Assembly (NCBI GenBank): GCA_020025615.1
Contig: JAHHRT010000004.1
Location: forward strand, 1-38,480
Source of the DNA: Oscillospiraceae bacterium
GTDB lineage: Bacteria; Bacillota; Clostridia; Oscillospirales; Oscillospiraceae
Reading direction: 5' to 3'
DNA: 38,480 bases
The translations under genes were made by a program, and so were the position numbers. Positions 31,786 to 38,480 of this stretch are shown one piece after another. Under the pieces are notes generated by a model that worked only from the letters and a program-made list of their open reading frames with translations, had not been told where the DNA came from and did not search any database. Position 1 is the first letter of the stretch, and every line of letters starts with the position of its first letter.

Positions 31786-34700
31786 TTAGTTCTCTTCTTC
31801 CTCAGCGCTCACCTGCTCGGGCTCCTCTTCGGAAGCCTCGGGGGTGCGGGCGGGAGGGGTGATACCGGGCTGATAATCCCGATAAGCCATCAAGCCGGAA
31901 CCGGCGGGGATCAGCTTACCGATGATAACGTTCTCCTTCAGACCAACCAGGTGGTCGACCTTACCCTTGATAGCAGCATCGGTGAGGACCTTGGTGGTCT
32001 CCTGGAAGGATGCAGCAGACAGGAAGGAGTCGGTTGCCAGAGAGGCCTTGGTGATACCCAGCAGCACAGCAGAAGCTTCTGCCAGCTTGAGGTCAGTCTC
32101 ACCTGCGTCAATCCGGGCCTGGACAGCGGCATTGGCATCCTCAAACTCGAAGGTGTCAATGACAGTGCCAATCAACAGCTCGGTGTCGCCGGGATCTTCC
32201 ACGCGAACCTTACGCATCATCTGACGGATGATAACCTCGATATGCTTATCGTTGATTTCAACGCCCTGCTGACGGTACACCGCCTGGACGGACTGAACCA
32301 GGTAATCCTGAACAGCCTCAACGCCGGAAATACGCAGAACATCCTGAGGATAGAGAGCACCATCGGTGATGGGCTCGCCCTTGTGGACCACCTTACCGTG
32401 AGAAACCTTCAGGCCCACAGAATAGGGAACCTGGTAGGTCTTCACCTCGCCGTCCTCAGCGGTAACAGTGATGTTACGCAGAGCGGTACGGTGGGTGTCG
32501 TCGATGTTGACCACGCCGGTGATCTCAGAAATCTGAGCCATCTTCTTGGGACGGCGGGCCTCGAACAGTTCTTCAACTCTGGGAAGACCCTGAGTAATAT
32601 CGTCACCAGCAACGCCGCCGGAGTGGAAGGTACGCATGGTCAGCTGAGTACCAGGCTCACCGATGGACTGTGCAGCAATGATGCCGACTGCTTCGCCCAG
32701 GTCCACTTCTCTGGAAGTAGCCAGGTTCATGCCGTAGCACTTTGCACAGACACCGCTTCTTGCACGGCAGCCCAGGATGGTGCGGATATAAATCTTATCA
32801 ATGCCGTGAGCCTCGAACTTTGCTGCATCCTCGGGCATCATCATGACGTTCTTGGAGTGCAGGACCTCGCCGGTGATGGGAGAGATCACGTCGTTTACGG
32901 GGTAACGGCCCTTAATACGGTTGCCGAAGGAATCAATGACATCGCCGTTCTGGTACACAGCGCCAACCCAAATACCATGGGTAGTGCCGCAGTCGTGCTG
33001 ACGAATGATGACATCCTGAGAGACATCGACCATTCTTCTGGTCAGGTAACCGGAGTCAGCGGTACGCAGAGCGGTATCGGTCATGCCCTTACGTGCGCCT
33101 CTGGAGGAAATGAAGTACTCCAGAACGCTCAGACCTTCACGGAAGTTTGCCTTAACAGGGATCTCAATGGTACGGCCGGCGGTATCTGCCATCAGACCAC
33201 GCATACCAGCCAGCTGTCTGATCTGTGCCATAGAACCACGAGCACCGGAGTCAGCCATCATGTAGATGGGGTTGAACTCATCCAGGTTGCCCTGCAGGGC
33301 ATCGGTAACCTCAGCGGTGGTCTTTTCCCACTGCTGAACCACCAGACGATAACGCTCGTCGTTGGTGATGAAGCCATGACGGTAGAAGTTTTCGATCTCA
33401 ACGACCTTGTCCTCTGCCTCATGAATCAGCTGATACTTAATGGCAGGAACCACCATATCCGCAATGGACACGGAGATAGCGCCCTTGGTGGAATACTTAT
33501 AGCCCAGAGCCTTGATCTTATCCAGCATTTCCGTAGCGATGGTGAAGCCATGCTTGCGGATACACTTGTCGATGATCTTGCCCAGCTGCTTCTTGCCGAC
33601 CAGGAAGCTGATTTCCAGGTCGAACTCGTGACCGGGCTGGGTACGGTCCACAAAGCCCAGGTCCTGAGGAATGGGCTCGTTGTAGATCAGACGGCCCACA
33701 GTGGCGTCGATGATCTTGTACTGCATCTCGCCATTGACTCTCTTGCCGTAGCGGACACGGATGGGAGCGTGCAGGCCGATGCTGCCCTCTGCATATGCAG
33801 CGACAGCCTCATCGGTGCTGGAGTAGTTATGAACAGGACGGAACTTTGCAATGGCCTTGCCCACAGCACTGGCGGACTTATTGGCAGCCAGGAACTCGTC
33901 GGCATCCACAATCTCGCCCACGGGCAGGCTGGTATCGCCGGCATCGGTGACGAAGACGGTCTCTGCGCCCTTCTCGGCCTTGCCCAGACGGGTATAGGTC
34001 AGGTAGTAAGCACCCAGGATCATATCCTGCGTAGGCACAGTAACAGGCTTGCCGTCCTGAGGACGGAGCAGGTTGTTGGCAGAGAGCATCAGGATTCTGG
34101 CTTCTGCCTGGGCCTCGGGGGACAGAGGCACGTGAATAGCCATCTGGTCACCGTCGAAGTCCGCGTTAAATGCGGTACAGCAAAGAGGATGCAGCTTCAG
34201 TGCACGGCCTTCCACCAGGACAGGCTCGAAAGCCTGAATACCCAGGCGGTGCAGGGTAGGTGCACGGTTCAGCATAACGGGACGGTCCTTGATGATGTCG
34301 TCCAGAGCATCCCAAACCTCGGTCTTGCCCTTGTCGATCATCTTCTTTGCGGACTTGATGTTGTTAGCCAGGCCGTCGGCAACCAGCTTCTTCATAACGA
34401 AGGGCCGGAACAGCTCGATAGCCATTTCCTTAGGCACGCCGCACTGGTAGAGCTTCAGCTCAGGACCGACAACGATAACGGAACGACCAGAGTAGTCGAC
34501 ACGCTTACCCAGCAGGTTCTGACGGAAACGGCCCTGCTTACCCTTCAGCATATCGCTGAGGGACTTCAGTGCACGGTTGTTTGCGCCGGTAACGGCACGG
34601 CCCCGACGACCGTTATCAATCAGGGCGTCCACAGCCTCCTGCAGCATCCGCTTTTCGTTGCGGACGATGATGTCAGGAGCCTGCAGCTGCATCAGTCTTC

Positions 34701-35502
34701 TCAGACGGTTGTTACGGTTGATGACCCGGCGATACAGGTCGTTCAGGTCGGAGGTAGCAAATCTGCCGCCGTCCAGCTGAATCATAGGCCGGATATCGGG
34801 AGGAATGACAGGCAGCACATCCATGATCATCCAGCTGGGCTTGTTGCCGGACTCACGGAAAGCCTCAACGACCTCCAGACGCTTGACAAGGCGCAGCTTC
34901 TTCTGGGAAGAAGCAGTCTTGAGCTCCTCACGCAGGCGGTTGGACAGCTCTTCCAGATCAATCTGGTCCAGCAGCTCCTTCACAGCCTCGGCGCCCATGC
35001 CGGCCTTGAAGTCATCCTCGTACTTCTCCCGCATATCCCGGTACTCCTTCTCGGTGAGCACCTGGCCGTGGGCCAGAGGTGCATCGCCGGGATCGGTGAC
35101 AATGTAGGAAGCGAAATACAGGACCTTTTCCAGAACCTTGGGGCTGATATCCAGAATCAGGCCCATCCGGGAAGGAATTCCCTTGAAGTACCAGATGTGG
35201 CTGCAGGGAGCAGCCAGCTCGATGTGGCCCATCCGCTCACGGCGGACCTTGGCCTTGGTGACCTCGACGCCGCAGCGGTCGCAGATCTTGCCCTTGTACT
35301 TGATCTTCTTATACTTACCGCAGTGGCACTCCCAGTCCTTGGTGGGTCCGAAGATCCGCTCACAGTACAGGCCGTCCCGCTCGGGTTTCAGGGTACGATA
35401 GTTGATGGTCTCAGGCTTCTTAACCTCGCCGTAGGACCACTGCCGGATCATCTCCGGCGATGCAATGCCAATTTTAATGGCATCAAAGGTGGCATCTGCC
35501 AT
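31786..35502 (-). CDS. rpoC: DNA-directed RNA polymerase beta-prime subunit
   Basis: RpoC holds the catalytic magnesium and the clamp. The 1238-residue product opens with AIKIGIASPEMIRQWSYGEV, has the zinc site CHCGKYKKI...CDRCG, the active-site NADFDGDQMAIHVPLS, the bridge/trigger-loop stretch FHSGGVAGDDITQGLPRVEE and a second Cys cluster CRARSGVCAKCYG. The length is somewhat above the Bacillus form (about 1200). The C-terminus is acidic (EASEEEPEQVSAEEEEN). GGAGG precedes the ATG, 12 nt after rpoB. Confidence 0.99.
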   Translation of the reverse strand: MADATFDAIKIGIASPEMIRQWSYGEVKKPETINYRTLKPERDGLYCERIFGPTKDWECHCGKYKKIKYKGKICDRCGVEVTKAKVRRERMGHIELAAPCSHIWYFKGIPSRMGLILDISPKVLEKVLYFASYIVTDPGDAPLAHGQVLTEKEYRDMREKYEDDFKAGMGAEAVKELLDQIDLEELSNRLREELKTASSQKKLRLVKRLEVVEAFRESGNKPSWMIMDVLPVIPPDIRPMIQLDGGRFATSDLNDLYRRVINRNNRLRRLMQLQAPDIIVRNEKRMLQEAVDALIDNGRRGRAVTGANNRALKSLSDMLKGKQGRFRQNLLGKRVDYSGRSVIVVGPELKLYQCGVPKEMAIELFRPFVMKKLVADGLANNIKSAKKMIDKGKTEVWDALDDIIKDRPVMLNRAPTLHRLGIQAFEPVLVEGRALKLHPLCCTAFNADFDGDQMAIHVPLSPEAQAEARILMLSANNLLRPQDGKPVTVPTQDMILGAYYLTYTRLGKAEKGAETVFVTDAGDTSLPVGEIVDADEFLAANKSASAVGKAIAKFRPVHNYSSTDEAVAAYAEGSIGLHAPIRVRYGKRVNGEMQYKIIDATVGRLIYNEPIPQDLGFVDRTQPGHEFDLEISFLVGKKQLGKIIDKCIRKHGFTIATEMLDKIKALGYKYSTKGAISVSIADMVVPAIKYQLIHEAEDKVVEIENFYRHGFITNDERYRLVVQQWEKTTAEVTDALQGNLDEFNPIYMMADSGARGSMAQIRQLAGMRGLMADTAGRTIEIPVKANFREGLSVLEYFISSRGARKGMTDTALRTADSGYLTRRMVDVSQDVIIRQHDCGTTHGIWVGAVYQNGDVIDSFGNRIKGRYPVNDVISPITGEVLHSKNVMMMPEDAAKFEAHGIDKIYIRTILGCRARSGVCAKCYGMNLATSREVDLGEAVGIIAAQSIGEPGTQLTMRTFHSGGVAGDDITQGLPRVEELFEARRPKKMAQISEITGVVNIDDTHRTALRNITVTAEDGEVKTYQVPYSVGLKVSHGKVVHKGEPITDGALYPQDVLRISGVEAVQDYLVQSVQAVYRQQGVEINDKHIEVIIRQMMRKVRVEDPGDTELLIGTVIDTFEFEDANAAVQARIDAGETDLKLAEASAVLLGITKASLATDSFLSAASFQETTKVLTDAAIKGKVDHLVGLKENVIIGKLIPAGSGLMAYRDYQPGITPPARTPEASEEEPEQVSAEEEEN

Positions 35503-35514
35503 GGTTCCGCCTCC

Positions 35515-38480
35515 TTATTCTACATCGGTGTCGGCATCTTCTGCCGCGTCACCGAACACATCCATAATATCCTCAGGACCGTCCTCGTCGATGACGAAGC
35601 CGGCATCCAGAACCTCATCGGTATCGCCGACGACCAGATCATTCTGGTGCTCGGCGCTGTAGACGATCTCATCATCATCGTCATCTTCTTTAAGCTCGAT
35701 CTCGTTTCCGTTCTCATCCAGCACACGGATATCCAGGCACAGAGCCTGCAGTTCCTTGACCAGGACCTTGAAGGACTCGGGAACACCGGGCTTGGGGATG
35801 TTGCTGCCCTTGACGATGGCTTCGTAGGTCTTGACACGACCCACCACGTCGTCGGACTTCACCGTCAGGATTTCCTGCAGGGTGTAAGCGGCGCCGTAAG
35901 CCTCCAGGGCCCAAACTTCCATTTCGCCGAAACGCTGGCCGCCGAACTGGGCCTTGCCGCCGAGAGGCTGCTGAGTAACCAGTGCGTAGGGACCGGTGGA
36001 ACGGGCATGGATCTTATCATCAACCAGGTGATGGAGCTTCAGGTAGTAGGGGTAGCCGACAGTGACCAGGTTATCAAAGGGCTCGCCGGTACGGCCATCA
36101 TAAAGGATGGTCTTGCCGTCTTCCCGCAGGCCGGCCAGCTTCAGGGTATCCCGGATGTCCTTCTCGTTTGCACCGTCGAACACGGGGGTAGCGACCTTCC
36201 AGCCCAGCGCCTTAGCGGCGTAGCCCAGATGGACCTCAAGCACCTGACCGATGTTCATACGGGAAGGCACGCCCAGGGGGTTCAGAACGATATCCAGAGG
36301 AGTACCGTCAGGCAGGAAGGGCATATCTTCCTCAGGCAGAACACGGGAAACAACACCCTTGTTACCGTGACGACCGGCCATCTTATCGCCCACGGAGATC
36401 TTACGCTTCTGGGCAATGTAGACACAGACGGACTTGGTAACACCGGGAGCCAGCTCGTCGGAGTTTTCTTTGGTAAAGACCTTGACGTCCACGACAATGC
36501 CGCTTTCGCCATGGGGGACCTTGAGGGAGGTATCCCGGACTTCTCTTGCCTTCTCACCGAAGATTGCGCGCAGCAGCCGCTCCTCGGGGGTCAGCTCGGT
36601 CTCGCCCTTGGGGGTGACCTTACCAACCAGGTAGTCGCCGGAGTGGACCTCAGCACCAATGCGGATGATGCCGTCCTCGTCCAGATCCTTCAGGGTATCC
36701 TCGCCCACGTTGGGGATGTCACGGGTGATTTCCTCGGGTCCCAGCTTGGTATCCCGGGCTTCAGTCTCGTGCTCCTCGATGTGGATGGAGGTGAAGACGT
36801 CCTCACGGACCAGACGCTCGTTCAGCAGAATGGCGTCCTCGTAGTTGTAACCTTCCCAGGTAACGAAGCCGATCAGCACGTTCTTACCCAGAGCAACCTC
36901 ACCGCCGGAGCAGGAAGGACCGTCAGCAATGATCTGCTGGGTGTCCACGTGCTCGCCAACCACCACGATGGGCCGCTGGTTGATGCAGGTGCCTGCGTTG
37001 GAACGGGAGAACTTAGTGAGGTGGAAGACCTCGGTCTCGCCATCGTCGTAGTGGACGGTGATGCTGGTAGCGGAGACAGCGGTAACCACGCCGGGCTTGC
37101 GGGCCTTGAGGCAGACCTCAGAGTCCACAGCGGCCTTGTGCTCGATACCGGTAGCGACGATAGGAGGCTCGGTGGTGAGCAGAGGCACAGCCTGACGCTG
37201 CATGTTAGCGCCCATCAGAGCACGGTTAGCGTCATCGTTCTGCAGGAAGGGAATGAAAGAAGTAGCAATGGAAATCATCATACGGGGAGAAACGTCGATG
37301 TAATCGATGACTTCCCGGTCAACTTCGATGATTTCGTTGCGGTGACGGCAGGTGATACGGGGGTTAGCCAGGCAGCCGTTCTCATCCAGAGGCTCGTTGG
37401 CCTGACCGATGTAGAAATCGTCTTCCACGTCGGCGGTCATGTACTCTACTTCCTCGGTAACAAAGCCGGTAGCCTTGTCCACCTTACGGTAAGGAGCCTC
37501 GATGAAGCCGTACTCGTTGATCCGAGCGAAGGTAGCCAGATAGTTAATCAGGCCGATGTTAGGACCTTCAGGGGTCTCAATGGGGCACATACGACCGTAG
37601 TGGGTGTAGTGAATATCTCGAACGTCGAAGGATGCACGGTCACGGCTCAGACCGCCGGGGCCCAGTGCGGACAGACGACGCTTGTGGGTCAGCTCTGCCA
37701 GGGGGTTGTTCTGGTCCATGAACTGGGACAGAGGGGAAGAACCGAAGAACTCCTTGATAACCGCAGTCACAGGCCGGATGTTAATCAGACTCTGGGGGGT
37801 GACAGCGTCCAAATCCTGGACGGTCATACGCTCACGGATCACGCGGTCCAGACGGCTGAAGCCAATCCGGAACTGGTTCTGGAGCAGCTCGCCCACGCAG
37901 CGCAGACGACGGTTGCCCAGATGGTCAATATCATCGGGGGTGCCGCAGCCCATAGCCACGCAGTTGAGGTAGTTGATGGAAGCCATGATATCGTCCACAA
38001 TGATGTGCTTGGGAATCAGATCGTCCATGCGCTCGGCAATGGCATCTTCCCAGCCGTCAGCAGGGACGGTTTCCAGCATTTCCTTCAGGACGGAGAAACG
38101 GACCTTCTCCTTGATGCCGTACTCAGCAGGGTCGAAGTCCACGAAGTTAGCCATGTCCACCATGTTGTTGGAGAACACCTTAACAGCGTTGTCACCAATC
38201 TTGATGACAGCCTCGTTGACGCCCTTTGCAGACAGCTCGTGAGCCTGTGCACGGGAGATGAAGTCGCCGGGCATAACCAGAATCTCACCGGTCATAGGAT
38301 CGGTAATGGGCTCAGCAGCCTCCTGGCCGGACAGACGGCTCCAAATGTCCATCTTCTTATTGAACTTATAACGGCCGACCTTGCTGACGTCGTAGCGGTG
38401 AGCGTCGAAGAGCAGGCCTTCCAGATGTGCAATGGCGGTCTCCACCGTGGGAGGCTCACCGGGACGCAGACGGCGGTAGA
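35515..38480 (-). CDS. rpoB: DNA-directed RNA polymerase beta subunit (partial, 5' end outside window)
   Basis: The frame runs to the right edge; the first complete codons read YRRLRPGEPPTVETA, placing the edge about 250 codons into the usual gene. The rifampicin region is intact and of sensitive type: FGSSPLSQFMDQNNPLAEL, THKRRLSALGPGGLSRDRA, then GRMCPIETPEGPNIG. Later DKMAGRHGNKGVVSRVLP and KAQFGGQRFGEMEVWALEAY are the catalytic and clamp-contact motifs. After the conserved C-terminal region come about 70 acidic residues including EDDDDDE, longer than the Bacillus tail. The true start is outside the window. Confidence 0.99.
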   Translation of the reverse strand, partial: YRRLRPGEPPTVETAIAHLEGLLFDAHRYDVSKVGRYKFNKKMDIWSRLSGQEAAEPITDPMTGEILVMPGDFISRAQAHELSAKGVNEAVIKIGDNAVKVFSNNMVDMANFVDFDPAEYGIKEKVRFSVLKEMLETVPADGWEDAIAERMDDLIPKHIIVDDIMASINYLNCVAMGCGTPDDIDHLGNRRLRCVGELLQNQFRIGFSRLDRVIRERMTVQDLDAVTPQSLINIRPVTAVIKEFFGSSPLSQFMDQNNPLAELTHKRRLSALGPGGLSRDRASFDVRDIHYTHYGRMCPIETPEGPNIGLINYLATFARINEYGFIEAPYRKVDKATGFVTEEVEYMTADVEDDFYIGQANEPLDENGCLANPRITCRHRNEIIEVDREVIDYIDVSPRMMISIATSFIPFLQNDDANRALMGANMQRQAVPLLTTEPPIVATGIEHKAAVDSEVCLKARKPGVVTAVSATSITVHYDDGETEVFHLTKFSRSNAGTCINQRPIVVVGEHVDTQQIIADGPSCSGGEVALGKNVLIGFVTWEGYNYEDAILLNERLVREDVFTSIHIEEHETEARDTKLGPEEITRDIPNVGEDTLKDLDEDGIIRIGAEVHSGDYLVGKVTPKGETELTPEERLLRAIFGEKAREVRDTSLKVPHGESGIVVDVKVFTKENSDELAPGVTKSVCVYIAQKRKISVGDKMAGRHGNKGVVSRVLPEEDMPFLPDGTPLDIVLNPLGVPSRMNIGQVLEVHLGYAAKALGWKVATPVFDGANEKDIRDTLKLAGLREDGKTILYDGRTGEPFDNLVTVGYPYYLKLHHLVDDKIHARSTGPYALVTQQPLGGKAQFGGQRFGEMEVWALEAYGAAYTLQEILTVKSDDVVGRVKTYEAIVKGSNIPKPGVPESFKVLVKELQALCLDIRVLDENGNEIELKEDDDDDEIVYSAEHQNDLVVGDTDEVLDAGFVIDEDGPEDIMDVFGDAAEDADTDVE

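Noticed and set aside
37643..37760. Possible rifampicin-resistance change in rpoB
   Set aside because: The DQNN, THKRR and SALGPGGL stretches match the sensitive consensus.

Overview
The window reads as a core chromosomal segment of an anaerobic Gram-positive bacterium of the class Clostridia, most likely an Oscillospiraceae/Ruminococcaceae-type gut bacterium. The grounds are the Firmicutes-specific gene orders (rpoB-rpoC / ybxF-rpsL-rpsG-fusA-tuf; yicC-remA-gmk-rpoZ-priA-def-fmt-rsmB-rlmN-stp-prkC-rsgA; cdaA-cdaR), a zinc-type S14, RemA, a PASTA kinase, a class A-like RNase P RNA, moderately high GC, and strong AGGAGG-type ribosome binding sites. The genus assignment is inference. Every protein gene is on the minus strand, so transcription runs from high to low coordinates. 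The only plus-strand gene I can support is rnpB.

In transcription order: (1) rpoB (5' end outside the window) and rpoC, ending at a 13-bp hairpin near 31.74 kb. (2) The str operon, with a strong promoter at 31.56-31.59 kb: ybxF-like K-turn protein, rpsL, rpsG, fusA, tuf, closed by a UUCG-loop terminator at 26.65 kb. (3) rnpB on the plus strand, back to back with the murD promoter; the two -35 boxes are 5 bp apart. (4) murD-ispD-ispF, then a terminator hairpin whose 3' arm is also the ribosome binding site of a DUF3343 gene that is translationally coupled to a cysteine desulfurase. (5) A long run of closely packed or overlapping genes from a clear promoter at 21.86 kb to a clear terminator at 7.13 kb: cdaA, cdaR, an RseC-like membrane protein, yicC, remA, gmk, rpoZ, priA, def, fmt, rsmB, rlmN, stp, prkC, rsgA. 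(6) The S10-spc operon, from a near-consensus promoter at 6.96 kb through a leader of about 270 nt: rpsJ, rplC, rplD, rplW, rplB, rpsS, rplV, rpsC, rplP, rpmC, rpsQ, rplN, rplX, rplE and rpsN, which runs off the left edge.

Functionally this is growth machinery. It holds transcription (rpoB, rpoC, rpoZ), ribosome parts and assembly (r-proteins, RsgA, RsmB, RlmN), translation factors and N-terminal processing (EF-G, EF-Tu, Def, Fmt), tRNA maturation (RNase P), replication restart (PriA), wall precursor and isoprenoid synthesis (MurD, IspD, IspF), c-di-AMP synthesis (CdaA, CdaR) and Ser/Thr phosphorylation (PrkC, Stp). I found no mobile element, CRISPR array, prophage, tRNA or rRNA, and nothing that qualifies as a new multi-gene system.

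The parts most worth a second look are regulatory. They are the terminator/RBS overlap before DUF3343, the long S10 leader, the nearly leaderless start of the str operon with a palindrome over its promoter, the face-to-face rnpB/murD promoters, and the gene-free 390 bp between rnpB and tuf with DnaA-box-like sites and a 16-bp hairpin. Two stretches over 300 bp have no protein gene: 6676-7172 (S10 leader, S10 promoter, rsgA terminator) and 26313-26702 (rnpB terminator, DnaA-box-like sites, hairpin, tuf terminator).
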